Below are positions 7,477 through 15,846 of a DNA stretch of 64,000 nt, piece by piece. The DNA is taken from contig NZ_JBGSRV010000004.1 of assembly GCF_041737375.1 (NCBI RefSeq), positions 1-64,000 on the forward strand, written 5' to 3'. The notes under the pieces were generated by a model that was given only the letters and a program-made list of their open reading frames with translations, made no database searches and had not been told where the DNA came from. Source of the DNA: Vampirovibrio sp041737375. Its GTDB lineage: Bacteria > Cyanobacteriota > Vampirovibrionia > Vampirovibrionales > Vampirovibrionaceae. A program made the position numbers and the translations under genes. How positions within the stretch are numbered: the first letter of the stretch is position 1; each line of letters begins with the position of its first letter.

Positions 7477-8967
7477 CTATATCCGCCATTGTCCGTAACC
7501 ATAAGGATTTACAGACACTCGCGCCCCTTGAAAGGGAGCCTGCACCCGGGGCGCGATGGCGGCAGCCGTGGCCGGATCCTCCAGCGGCTTGCCTTGCGCC
7601 GCAAACCCACCATAAGACTGAAACACAGTTTGCCCTTGCTGAGGCTGAGAAGGCTGGATTTGCCGCAATTTCTGTTTTTCGGCCTCTCCCTTGTTGAACC
7701 GAGATTTGGTTTGTTGATAGGCAATCAGGTTGATACCCACTCCACACACCGCTGCCCCCAGGGCAAGGGAACCAACATACATGCCCGGCCCATGCAACTT
7801 GATCATTTTTTTGGCAGTTTTTGCCGAAATTATTTTTTCCAGTTGCAACTTTTCAACGCCTTGGGCAAACGCGTTTTTGCCTTTTGATAAATCCAGCTTT
7901 AAAACACTTTCCGGGGTGGTCCCTTTTTTCCACATGGCTTTCAACATGGATTTTTCGCCACCCAAATCCAGCATATCCAGGTTCAGTTTATTCATGCTGA
8001 CCCGTTTTCCCTGGGTATCCTTATAAAAAGGAACTCGGGCCAACCCCTTGGCCAACAAGTTACCGGCCACCGCTTGCCCAAACAGCAAGTATGGAATTAC
8101 CACAGACAGCCGAGTGGCCTGCTCTTTAAACTCTAATTTGTCACGGGCCGCATCTAAATAACTAGCCAGGCCCACCATCACCAACAAACCCTGAAACCCT
8201 TTATGGGTATCAAACAAAGAGTTTCCAGAGCTGTCAAAATTCAGGTAACGCAATGCCTTTGGAATGGTGTACTGGGTTTTATTCTTCAGCAACGTGGTCA
8301 CCAGTTTAGGCATAGCCAAACCAGCCCCGATGCTGGCCAGCCAAAAAGCCCCAACCTGTTTTCCCCGTTTACTGGCCTTGGCCACCGGATCATCTTCGCC
8401 AGGGGCAATCTGCGTTCTGGAGCTTTCCAGGCCCGCCACACCCGTGAAATTGGTGGTGTGAAATTTTTTGGCGGTAATCACATTTTTCCAGTGCTGAACC
8501 ATGTATTCAAAGGCGAACGCACTGCCCAAGGCACCTACCACAGCCCCGGATTTGGCACCCAGCAAGCGGGTTTTCACTAAATCCGAAGAGACGTTCTTGA
8601 CGCCTAAATCCTTCCAGCTGCGCCCAATTTCCTTATAATCCAGCCCTTGAAGCTTTGCGATTAAGGCACCCATAGCCGTACCCACCACCGGGATGGTGAA
8701 GTAAAAGGCCCCGTCTTCTACAAATTCAAGAAAGGTGTCCTCAAAAAACTGAATTTTATTAACTTTCTGGGCGCTGGTGTTCTCCTTGTCGCCCTGGGCA
8801 TTTCGCAATAGGCTGACCGGGGCCTTGGGCAACCAAACCCCAACGGTATCCTGGGCAAACTGCCGCAACGCTTCCGGCGTAATCATGCCAGAAACCACAG
8901 ACATAGCCCCTCCAAACTTGGGTTGGCTCAATGGTTTGGGTTGTGGATGCGGCATTGGCTGGGACAT
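7477..8967 (-). CDS. Unknown polytopic membrane protein
   Basis: Unrecognised 496-residue protein set inside the flagellin island. Residues 1-30 are Pro/Gln-rich and probably disordered (MSQPMPHPQPKPLSQPKFGG). After that come about six hydrophobic stretches, for example IPVVGTAMGALIA near residue 95, VVGALGSAFAFEYM, FWLASIGAGLAMP, LLVMVGLASYL, VIPYLLFGQAVAGNLLA, and VGSLALGAAVCGVGINLIAY near 410. The tail is polar and Gln/Pro-rich. No enzyme motif is visible. In style (disordered N-terminus, Gly/Ala-rich helices, basic linkers) it resembles the unknown proteins at 48353 and 53850, but I could not show homology. It has its own terminator and no sigma-28 box, so a flagellar role is not implied. 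Confidence 0.75.
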   Translation of the reverse strand: MSQPMPHPQPKPLSQPKFGGAMSVVSGMITPEALRQFAQDTVGVWLPKAPVSLLRNAQGDKENTSAQKVNKIQFFEDTFLEFVEDGAFYFTIPVVGTAMGALIAKLQGLDYKEIGRSWKDLGVKNVSSDLVKTRLLGAKSGAVVGALGSAFAFEYMVQHWKNVITAKKFHTTNFTGVAGLESSRTQIAPGEDDPVAKASKRGKQVGAFWLASIGAGLAMPKLVTTLLKNKTQYTIPKALRYLNFDSSGNSLFDTHKGFQGLLVMVGLASYLDAARDKLEFKEQATRLSVVIPYLLFGQAVAGNLLAKGLARVPFYKDTQGKRVSMNKLNLDMLDLGGEKSMLKAMWKKGTTPESVLKLDLSKGKNAFAQGVEKLQLEKIISAKTAKKMIKLHGPGMYVGSLALGAAVCGVGINLIAYQQTKSRFNKGEAEKQKLRQIQPSQPQQGQTVFQSYGGFAAQGKPLEDPATAAAIAPRVQAPFQGARVSVNPYGYGQWRI

Positions 8968-9013
8968 AACGGAAAACCCTCAAAGTCGAATGCTTTTATA
9001 AAACCGGAACCAA

Positions 9014-9054
9014 CAAAAAAACCGCTGACCCTTTGTATGGGAGGTCGGCGGTTT
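9014..9054 (-). terminator. Strong terminator, upstream transcript unclear
   Basis: On the minus strand, AAACCGCCGACC and GGTCAGCGGTTT arms (one G-U pair) are followed by a run of seven T. It lies upstream of the 496-aa gene, so it must end a separate short transcript, possibly the 29-codon ORF at 9080-9169. Confidence 0.8.
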
Positions 9055-9079
9055 CGCTGTATCGGGTTAAAACTGGTCT

Positions 9080-9169
9080 TTAGGTTTCTTCACAGCGTAT
9101 CGGCCCACTCTCCCGAAGGATAATGGGACACATAATCATCACAATGGCGAAAATGGTGAAGAATTCCAT
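9080..9169 (-). CDS. Possible 29-aa membrane microprotein
   Basis: Small ORF: ATG, a hydrophobic stretch MEFFTIFAIVMIMCPIIL (residues 1-18), then a charged tail (RESGPIRCEET). It stops 26 bp before a strong terminator and begins about 135 bp after the flagellin 7 terminator, so the interval holds its own short transcript. The ribosome site is weak (GAGCTG). The evidence is position plus a single transmembrane-like segment; an untranslated RNA is equally possible. Confidence 0.3.
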   Translation of the reverse strand: MEFFTIFAIVMIMCPIILRESGPIRCEET

Positions 9170-9303
9170 CAGCTCGTTTTAAAAAACCTGTCTTCAATAT
9201 TGTTTAAAACTTTGGGGCCACAGGGGCTTTTAAAGTTCCATTCAGATTACCCCATCAAGCCATTCTGTCAACCCTGCGTGTGCAAAACCGTTACAAAAGG
9301 AAA

Positions 9304-9326
9304 GGGGCTCGGTTGATCCGAGCCCC
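9304..9326 (-). terminator. Terminator of flagellin 7
   Basis: GGGGCTCGG and CCGAGCCCC form a perfect 9-bp stem with a 5-nt loop. A T-rich run follows on the minus strand, 60 bp after the stop. Confidence 0.85.
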
Positions 9327-9385
9327 GTATATCGTTTGTTGGAAAAACGAAACTTGTCTCCAAGCGTTTCGCCAACCGCCCTGGC

Positions 9386-10243
9386 TTACTGTTGCAGTAG
9401 TCGCAACGCCAGCTGAGGCGTTTGGTTGGCCTGCGAAAGCATTGCTTGCGAGGCCTGCTGGAGTATCTGATTTCGAGACAGGTTCGAGCTTTCCATCGCC
9501 ACATCCACGTTACGGATTCTGGATTCAGAGGCGTTCAGGTTCTCGATACCGATAGAAATATTATTGGCGGCGCCTTCCAGTCGGTTCACCACCGCACCCA
9601 GTACGCCCCGCTTGGCGTTTACCGAGTCAATGGCGTCATCAATCTGGCTCAACAAGTTTCGAGCCGCATCGCCGCTGGTAATACTGGAAGCCAGAGCGCT
9701 ACCGTTCCACCCGGTTACACCCAGCGTTTCGGCTTTAGAATCTCCCAAAGCGCTGGCGATATCAATCTGATCGGTGGTTTCGTTGTTGGCGCCTACTTGC
9801 AAAATGAACTCACTGGGGCTGGCGCTGGATAACAGATATACCCCGTTAAACTGGCTGGCAAAGGACAAACGGTCAATATCGGTGAGCAGCTGGACAATCT
9901 CAATACCCATAGCCGAACGTTGAGCGCTGTTGTAGGTATCGTTCGACGCTTGAACGGCGAGTTCACGAATCCGTTGCAAGCTATCGGTAATGGTTTGCAA
10001 AGAACCATCGGCGATGTTTAAAACGTTGATACCATCCTGGGTATTATCATAAGCTTTCTGGGAGCCCCGGATCTGAGCCCGTAATTTTTCGGACAATTGC
10101 AGACCGGCGGCGTCATCTCCAGCCCGGTTAATCCGGTAGCCGGAAGACAGTTTCTCCATGGTCTTGCTCAGCATATTGGTGTTCATACCCAAGCTACGCT
10201 GTGCGTTCAGGGAGGATACGTTGGTGTTAATCACTAAAGGCAT
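9386..10243 (-). CDS. fliC: Flagellin 7 (divergent paralogue)
   Basis: Filament subunit, 285 residues, the most diverged of the seven. The N-terminus reads MPLVINTNVSSLNAQRSLGM, followed by LSSGYRINRAGDDAAGLQ and RIRELAVQASNDTYN. The C-terminal part has AVVNRLEGAANNISIGIENLNASESRIRN split around small changes, and it ends QLALRLLQQ. Substitutions extend into D1 (LTDIDRLSFASQFNGVYLL), unlike the other six, so it may form a distinct filament section or a minor or hook-proximal subunit; that is inference. It has its own sigma-28-like promoter about 210 bp upstream and its own terminator. It is separated from the cluster by the 496-aa membrane protein gene. Confidence 0.95.
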   Translation of the reverse strand: MPLVINTNVSSLNAQRSLGMNTNMLSKTMEKLSSGYRINRAGDDAAGLQLSEKLRAQIRGSQKAYDNTQDGINVLNIADGSLQTITDSLQRIRELAVQASNDTYNSAQRSAMGIEIVQLLTDIDRLSFASQFNGVYLLSSASPSEFILQVGANNETTDQIDIASALGDSKAETLGVTGWNGSALASSITSGDAARNLLSQIDDAIDSVNAKRGVLGAVVNRLEGAANNISIGIENLNASESRIRNVDVAMESSNLSRNQILQQASQAMLSQANQTPQLALRLLQQ

Positions 10244-10754
10244 TTGAAATCTCCTTTTTCCTGTAAATCCTCAGGCGTATCGTGAGCCGGGAATCCCTTC
10301 CGAGCATCACAAGCTGACTCCCTCAATACGGTTCAGGGTATGGGGGTCAGGTGAGGACTGGTTACGTACGGTAGTTTTTCCAACAATTTGCTTATGGAAC
10401 CGTCGCCGTTTCTATAAGCGCTTGCCAACACTCTCAGTTGGCTTACATACGAGGTATCGGGTCAGGCCGAATCAAACTTGATAGTTTCCCCGCAAAACTC
10501 CGCCTTTTGCGGGACCGCCCTTTCTCGCTTAAAAATTAAAAAATCCAAGCCCCGACAGCCTTTCAGGCCCAATCCTCGCTTTTCGATTCTCACCCGTTTT
10601 CTACATCAAACAAGGGAGAACCACCGCCATTTCCGATCTTTCACGGTTGCCACCCTGCCTCCTATAACAAGCCAAAGGCCCCTCTCACGCGCAATACATA
10701 CTATAATAGAAGCTGTGGGCAGTTTGAGTCAGGGTCAGTCATGAGCAGTTCAAT
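10244..10754. other. Divergent intergenic region, 511 bp
   Basis: Between flagellin 7 and the plus-strand membrane protein. It holds the long flagellin 7 leader and its sigma-28-like promoter (10454-10481). A TATAAT at 10702-10707 could be the -10 of the plus-strand gene, although no good -35 is visible. An 88-codon reading frame here overlaps the promoter and has no supporting features. Confidence 0.6.
10454..10481 (-). promoter_or_regulatory. Sigma-28-like promoter of flagellin 7
   Basis: Minus strand TCAAGTTT, 12 bp spacer, CCCGATAC. Same geometry as the other four flagellin promoters. Confidence 0.7.
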
Positions 10755-11795
10755 ATGAGCGAGCCAGCCCCCAAGGGGTCACCGGCACACCCGTTGCCTC
10801 ACCGGCTTGATTGCTGGGCCATTTTGGGGCGGGCCATTTCGCTGTATAGCGCTCACTGGCAAGCATTCACCCGCGTATTGCTTTGGCCAGTGCTTCAAAT
10901 CGGGCTGGGCGTTTATATCAGCCAAACCCTTAGCCTACTGGTAATAACGATCAGCGAACCTATTCTGCATGACTATTGGTGGCTCATTCTGGGCGGGTTG
11001 TTGTTGATGGTGGGCTTTGGTCTTTTTTTAATGTTCAGAGGCGCCTGGCAATACGCGGTGTATTGGGCCAGCCTATGCCGCAACGCCTGGGAGGCGGATC
11101 AGGGCCTTCCCCTGGATTTTAAAAACGCCTATCAAAATATCGTGCGGGAGAAAAAAGCCGGTTATTTAACGCTGAGCGGCACCTATTTCAGTTTGCCCCT
11201 GCTGACATTTATGCCGGTTCTCCTTTTTTCCTTGCTAGGCTCCATGGTGGGGCCCAGCGCTTTGGAGGTGCTTTTTTTAGCAGGCTTTTTGCAAAGCCTG
11301 CTTTTAATGGCAGTGTGGTTGTTCAGCCTCGTTCCGCTTAGTTTTGTCTTTCAAATCGCCGCTTTTGAAAAGGGGATTCCAATCAACCCCCTTCCCATTT
11401 TCAGGCTGAGTTTAAAGTTAACCCTCAAGCGCTTTTGGTCGGTTTTGAGCCTGCAAATGCTGGTGTTCCTGATGACCAATTGCCTGATTCCCCAACCTTT
11501 AATTTGGCTGGCCCGTTTCACCCACGCAATAACCCCGCTGGACTGGATACATCAACAACTGATTCAAACCCTGCTTTCAGGCAATCCCTCCCTGTGGCGG
11601 GAAATGCCATGGCCGGGGGGATCGATGCTTTCCGATCCCTCCATCACTCAAATGCTGGTTCATACCCTCAGCGATCTCTGTCTATCCACCTTCATTACCC
11701 TGTTGCTCCTGCCGTTGGGAACATTCATATTCACCCTTCTTTATAAGGATATTCTCAAATGCGATCGATCCAAAAAAACCTGGGTCGGCATTTAA
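10755..11795 (+). CDS. Unknown polytopic inner-membrane protein
   Basis: Unrecognised, 346 residues. A short polar head (MSEPAPKGSPAHPLPHRLDCW) is followed by about six long hydrophobic segments near residues 35-60, 75-95, 135-160, 175-205, 235-255 and 300-335. The C-terminus is short and basic (CDRSKKTWVGI). The plan resembles the loosely defined bacterial membrane proteins annotated as DUF975 or glycerophosphodiester phosphodiesterase membrane domain, but no diagnostic motif is visible. The ATG at 10741 opens only a five-codon frame, so 10755 is preferred. A terminator follows at 11976. Confidence 0.75.
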   Translation: MSEPAPKGSPAHPLPHRLDCWAILGRAISLYSAHWQAFTRVLLWPVLQIGLGVYISQTLSLLVITISEPILHDYWWLILGGLLLMVGFGLFLMFRGAWQYAVYWASLCRNAWEADQGLPLDFKNAYQNIVREKKAGYLTLSGTYFSLPLLTFMPVLLFSLLGSMVGPSALEVLFLAGFLQSLLLMAVWLFSLVPLSFVFQIAAFEKGIPINPLPIFRLSLKLTLKRFWSVLSLQMLVFLMTNCLIPQPLIWLARFTHAITPLDWIHQQLIQTLLSGNPSLWREMPWPGGSMLSDPSITQMLVHTLSDLCLSTFITLLLLPLGTFIFTLLYKDILKCDRSKKTWVGI

Positions 11796-11975
11796 GGGCA
11801 TCTGCGCGAGTAAACGGGATCAACGCATTAAACAACCGGGTAACCCTTTGGGATGCACTCAATGTAAATATATATTTCAATTTTCCACTTTGGCCCTTCA
11901 GAAATGCCGGGAGCGATCGAAATCAATATTATCAAAGCAATTCATCAAATGTCTCTCCCCTATAAATTTCAACAA

Positions 11976-12004
11976 GGCGCCTTTCTCTCAGGCGCCATTT
12001 TTAT
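11976..12004 (+). terminator. Terminator after the membrane protein gene
   Basis: GGCGCC, a 9-nt loop, GGCGCC, then ATTTTTATT. It lies about 180 bp past the stop at 11795. Confidence 0.7.
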
Positions 12005-12083
12005 TGAGTTCCGTTTTTATAAGAATGAAGCCTGTTCAACTAGGAAAGTAGGCTTAAACAATTTATAGTGTAAATACATAACC

Positions 12084-13796
12084 GTGAAGCAAGCAATAAC
12101 GATGAAGCACCTTGATGTCTCCCATCATTCTATGATCCGAACCGGGTCTGTTCTCAAAATCGGGCTGATTTTGGCCTTATCTTTCGGCCTCAACCACTTG
12201 GCCCCCGCAGAAGACCCATTAACCCCGCTGGAGGAAACCCTTTTTTCTCACAGCTACCCCAGTGAAAGCCAAGCCCAGCGGCTGGAACGCCTTGAAAAAA
12301 GCGTTTTCGGAGAAGCCCAGAGCGGCTCTGAAGCCAGCCGAAAAGCCAGATTGAACACGGTGTTATCCAACGCCGTGAAACGCCCCCTGGCCAACCAGCC
12401 AGTACTAACGGATCCACAGGCCGCAGGGGATAGCAATCCTCCTTCATTTCAAAACGCAAATGCAGCCGCAGCCCCTTCCACAGAACCCCCTGATGCCACC
12501 AATTACCCCACCGTGGTGGCCTTGGAACGCCAGGTATTTGGCAGGGATTTCATTCGGGATGATGTGCGCACCCGGCTGGATCGACTGGAGAAAAAGGTGT
12601 TTGGCCAAGCCGATTCCCAAAGCGCCATGGCCGACCGGGTGGATCGCTTATTGGCTCGCTACCCCAATGTCACACCCGAGCAGAATGTAGCCCCGCAAGT
12701 GGTCAACGTCAGCCCAGCCCTGCAAAACCTACCAGATGACGCCAGCCAGTTTGCGGGCGGCAACCGGGACATTTACAGCAAAATGGACGCCTTGGAGCGT
12801 CGTTATTTTAACGGACGCAGCACCCCCAACGCACTGCTCACCGAACGGCTGGATCGGGTGGAGCAAACCGTGTATGGAAAAAACTTTTTGGGCGAATCGG
12901 TGGACACTCGCATCAATCGGCTGATGGCCCAGCATACAACCCCCAGCAATCGCGCCAACCCCTTGGGCAACAATAACCGACCGGACATTCAGAACCGCCC
13001 GCCCCTTCTGCAACCGGCCATGGGAGCGGGGCCGGTTATGATGCCCTCTGCCTCCAGCAACGGCCCATCGGCCCGCCCCCAGAATATTCAAACCGGGGGT
13101 GGGTTTAGCAGTAACAGCACTCATACCTTCAGCCCGGAAATGATGTCCATGCTCCCCCCCCAGGTTCGAAACCAAATGGGGACCAGTGGCGCAGGAACCC
13201 AAATGGGATCGTCAGGATCAGTCTCTTCTTCAGGCTCGGTGGTCATTGAGCGACAAACCATGGGTACACCCGGTTTTCAGCCTTATGGCAATGCGCCCAT
13301 TCAGCATTATAACTATTACGGAAATCCGGGCATCCAGACCCAAAGCCAAACCACCACCACGGTCATTCAGCCCAATGGCAATCAGGCCATCTACAGTTAT
13401 GGGGCCAGCCCATCCAACCCCAATAACCCCAACGGGTTGCCCAATGCGGCCTATGTTGGCAACCCCGCTTTTGTACAAAGCCTGAACCAGCTGGAAATTC
13501 AGGTATTCAAACAAGTGAACACCGTGGAACCTGTTCCCATTCGCTTAGGTCGACTGGAAAACACCCTGCTGGGTCAAATGTATGTAGGGATGCCCGAACA
13601 ACAGCGGCTGCAGAATCTGGAAAAGACCTACCGCATGCAGGCCGTCAGCCAGTTGCTGAAACAAAATCAGGGGGCAGGGGTAAGCCGTGGGGTGGGCAGT
13701 GTGTTTCTGGGGGTGCCACTGAACGGAGCCAATCCCATCAACCCCATGGGGTTGCCTCAGCCCATGCCGCTCAATCCGGGCATTTTTGGACGCTGA
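12084..13796 (+). CDS. Exported protein with repeated LExxVFG motifs
   Basis: Not a family I can name. The longest frame gives 570 residues from a GTG; ATGs at 12102 and 12132 are alternatives, none with a clear ribosome site. A signal-peptide-like segment (VLKIGLILALSFGLNHLAPA, about 23-42) suggests export. The motif LE-x-x-(V/T/Y)-(F/Y)-G, often preceded by RLDR or RLER, recurs about eight times: near residues 49, 70, 147, 167, 237 and 258, then near 475 and 492. The units resemble short helical repeats. Between the two groups lies a low-complexity Asn/Gln/Ser/Gly/Pro stretch (about 290-460). It could be a secreted or envelope scaffold protein. It converges on bioF with 21 bp between stops. 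Confidence 0.75.
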   Translation: MKQAITMKHLDVSHHSMIRTGSVLKIGLILALSFGLNHLAPAEDPLTPLEETLFSHSYPSESQAQRLERLEKSVFGEAQSGSEASRKARLNTVLSNAVKRPLANQPVLTDPQAAGDSNPPSFQNANAAAAPSTEPPDATNYPTVVALERQVFGRDFIRDDVRTRLDRLEKKVFGQADSQSAMADRVDRLLARYPNVTPEQNVAPQVVNVSPALQNLPDDASQFAGGNRDIYSKMDALERRYFNGRSTPNALLTERLDRVEQTVYGKNFLGESVDTRINRLMAQHTTPSNRANPLGNNNRPDIQNRPPLLQPAMGAGPVMMPSASSNGPSARPQNIQTGGGFSSNSTHTFSPEMMSMLPPQVRNQMGTSGAGTQMGSSGSVSSSGSVVIERQTMGTPGFQPYGNAPIQHYNYYGNPGIQTQSQTTTTVIQPNGNQAIYSYGASPSNPNNPNGLPNAAYVGNPAFVQSLNQLEIQVFKQVNTVEPVPIRLGRLENTLLGQMYVGMPEQQRLQNLEKTYRMQAVSQLLKQNQGAGVSRGVGSVFLGVPLNGANPINPMGLPQPMPLNPGIFGR

Positions 13797-13817
13797 GCGA
13801 CCCAACAGCGCTGAACG

Positions 13818-15020
13818 CTAGCCCACCAGCAGCGGTGCCAAGGCTTTCACCAACCCCAAAATTTGCGCTTCCGTATGAGACGCTGACAGGGCAATCCTCA
13901 GGCGTCCCGTTTTTGGCGGCACAGTGGGGGGGCGTATCGCTTGCACAAAGTATCCCGCCGCCAGCAAGGCGTCACTCACCCGCAAAGTGTCCACACTTTC
14001 ACCAATTAACACTGGTACAATGGGGCTTTGAAGCGGTACTGAAATCCGATGGGTCAACCCTGCGGCAACCACCGCCCGCTGCAAGGTGGCCATGTTCTGC
14101 CACAAACGCTCCCGCTGCGTAAAATCGGACTGAACCAGCTTTACCGCAGCTAGGGCGGCGCCTATGACCGGCGGCGACTGGGCGGTGGAATAAATAAAGC
14201 CTCTGGCGTGATTGATCAACCAGTCAATCAACACCCTGGAGCCTGCTACATAGGCCCCCGAGCCACCCAGTGCCTTGCTGAAGGTGCCCATTTGCAGGGC
14301 CACCCGCTCACTCACCCCAAACTGTTGGCAAAGCCCACTGCCAGTGGCCCCATACAAACCGGTGGCATGGGCTTCATCCACCATAACCAAGGCCTGATAA
14401 CGCTCAGCCAAAGCCACCAGCCCCTTCAAATCCGGGAAATCGCCATCCATGGAAAAAACACTGTCGGTCACTATCCATTTGCGAGCCTGAGGCGGGGCCT
14501 TGGCCAGCTTCTCTTCCAGATGCCCCAAATCCAGATGCCGATACCGGCTCCAGCGGGCCTTGGAAAGCAAACAACCATCCATCAGGCTGGCGTGGTTGAG
14601 ACGATCGCAAAATACCCAGTCTTGCGGCCCTAAAATGGCTTGCAAAATAGCCACATTGGCCTGATAGCCAGAATTGAACACCAGTGCCGCCTCCGCTTTT
14701 TTAAAGCGGGCCAATTCGGTTTCCAGTTCAACCACCAAAGGGTTGGTGCCGCAAATCAACCGGGAAGCAGCGCTGCCCGTCCCGTACTGCTGAACCGCCG
14801 CTATGGCCGCCGCCTGAAGACGGGGATGGTGGGATAGGCCAAGGTAATCGTTACTGCTAAAGTTAACGGCCAGACGTCCATCCACCCGCACTTGGGGGCC
14901 ACCCACATCGATGGGAATAGTCTCCACGGTTTTACAGCGCCGCAGCTGCCCCTGTTGGGCCTTTTGTTTCAATTCGGCGGCGTAACTTGATAAAAGCAAT
15001 GAGGATTGCGAATACTCCAT
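13818..15020 (-). CDS. bioF: 8-amino-7-oxononanoate synthase
   Basis: PLP-dependent enzyme that condenses pimeloyl-ACP (or -CoA) with L-alanine in biotin synthesis. The 400 residues cover the whole alpha-oxoamine synthase fold: FSSNDYLGLSHHP (about 54-66), GTGSAASRLICGT, the DRLNHASLMDG segment, the cofactor-aspartate motif VDEAHATG, and the Schiff-base lysine in GTFSKALGGSG (about residue 240). The relatives Kbl and 5-aminolevulinate synthase share these motifs. BioF is preferred for the length and the NDYLGL and SVFSMDGD wording, but an amino-ketone synthase of another pathway cannot be excluded, since no other bio gene is adjacent. Confidence 0.85.
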   Translation of the reverse strand: MEYSQSSLLLSSYAAELKQKAQQGQLRRCKTVETIPIDVGGPQVRVDGRLAVNFSSNDYLGLSHHPRLQAAAIAAVQQYGTGSAASRLICGTNPLVVELETELARFKKAEAALVFNSGYQANVAILQAILGPQDWVFCDRLNHASLMDGCLLSKARWSRYRHLDLGHLEEKLAKAPPQARKWIVTDSVFSMDGDFPDLKGLVALAERYQALVMVDEAHATGLYGATGSGLCQQFGVSERVALQMGTFSKALGGSGAYVAGSRVLIDWLINHARGFIYSTAQSPPVIGAALAAVKLVQSDFTQRERLWQNMATLQRAVVAAGLTHRISVPLQSPIVPVLIGESVDTLRVSDALLAAGYFVQAIRPPTVPPKTGRLRIALSASHTEAQILGLVKALAPLLVG

Positions 15021-15084
15021 GCTATCGAGAATAGCAAAAACAAATAAAGCACAGTTCGGTTGCTCAAAGTTCGCCCCCGGAAAT

Positions 15085-15111
15085 TAAAGATTAAAGCAAG
15101 CCGAACGATAA
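15085..15111 (+). promoter_or_regulatory. Possible sigma-28-like promoter of the pilin-like gene
   Basis: TAAAGATT, 11 bp spacer, AACGATAA. The -35 has one mismatch and the -10 two mismatches to the FliA consensus, with exact E. coli spacing. It lies about 36 bp before the ATG. Confidence 0.4.
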
Positions 15112-15146
15112 TAGAGAAAAGAAGACTTGACTCAAGGAACGGTTGA

Positions 15147-15713
15147 ATGCCCCCTCTCCCCAAACCCTGGAAACGGTTCCCCGGCTTTACGCTGGCCGAA
15201 CTCCTGATTGCCCTGGCGATTTTAGGGGTCATCGCCACATTTACCGTTCCAAAAATCCTGAATGCCCAACAGGATAGCCGCAAGAAGGCAGTTTTCAAGG
15301 AAACACTGGCAGCCCTGTCCAACCTAACCTATGAGGCGGCCAGAGAAGGTTCGGTGACCAACGCCACCACCGAATGGAGTTATGTGCTAAATAACCTGAA
15401 CTACGCCAAAATATGCGATACCAATCTCAATGATCAAGGATGCTGGGCGCCCCCATTGGCGAATAATATCTATGGCTTTGTTTTGCACAACGGGGCCGCC
15501 ATTATCAGCTTTAACGCTGCACCGTTTCCTAATGAATCGCTGCAAATTGACTGGAATGGGTTGGAGCCGCCCAACATCGCAGGAGAAGACATCCTTGCGA
15601 TTCAGGTTTGCTTTCGGGGCGGCGAGCTTTGCCCCAACCCCTCAACCCCTGGGCAAATTTATGTAACGCCAGGTAGCGTCTACGAAACCCTGTACCAATC
15701 TATCTTTGAATAA
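15147..15713 (+). CDS. Type IV pilin-like prepilin
   Basis: Secreted 188-residue protein with a class III (prepilin) signal. A short basic leader ends in Gly (MPPLPKPWKRFPG), followed by FTLAELLIALAILGVIATF. Glu is at mature position 5 and a hydrophobic helix follows, the substrate pattern of prepilin peptidase PilD. The body contains four Cys, two close together (AKICDTNLNDQGCW) and two nearer the C-terminus (VCFRGGELC), plausibly two disulphides. It could be a minor pilin or a type II secretion pseudopilin; no other pilus gene lies nearby. The ribosome site is AAGGAA. A possible sigma-28 box lies just upstream. Confidence 0.85.
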   Translation: MPPLPKPWKRFPGFTLAELLIALAILGVIATFTVPKILNAQQDSRKKAVFKETLAALSNLTYEAAREGSVTNATTEWSYVLNNLNYAKICDTNLNDQGCWAPPLANNIYGFVLHNGAAIISFNAAPFPNESLQIDWNGLEPPNIAGEDILAIQVCFRGGELCPNPSTPGQIYVTPGSVYETLYQSIFE

Positions 15714-15788
15714 TCAGGCTTTGTAACCAATGCCATCGAATAGAATACAAACGCGCCGCCGAATGCCGCCAATGGCCCATCCATGCGA

Positions 15789-15819
15789 CAAACGCCCCAA
15801 TCGGCGATCAGGGCGTTTG
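15789..15819. terminator. Bidirectional terminator between pilin and NifU-like genes
   Basis: CAAACGCCC and GGGCGTTTG form a 9-bp stem with a 13-nt loop. T-rich sequence follows on the plus strand (GATTTT). Confidence 0.55.
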
Positions 15820-15846
15820 AGATTTTAAACCAGAGGAAGAGGGCGC

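Noticed and set aside
10478..10744. 88-codon plus-strand frame upstream of the membrane protein
   Set aside because: It starts inside the flagellin 7 promoter, lacks a ribosome site and has no recognisable composition.
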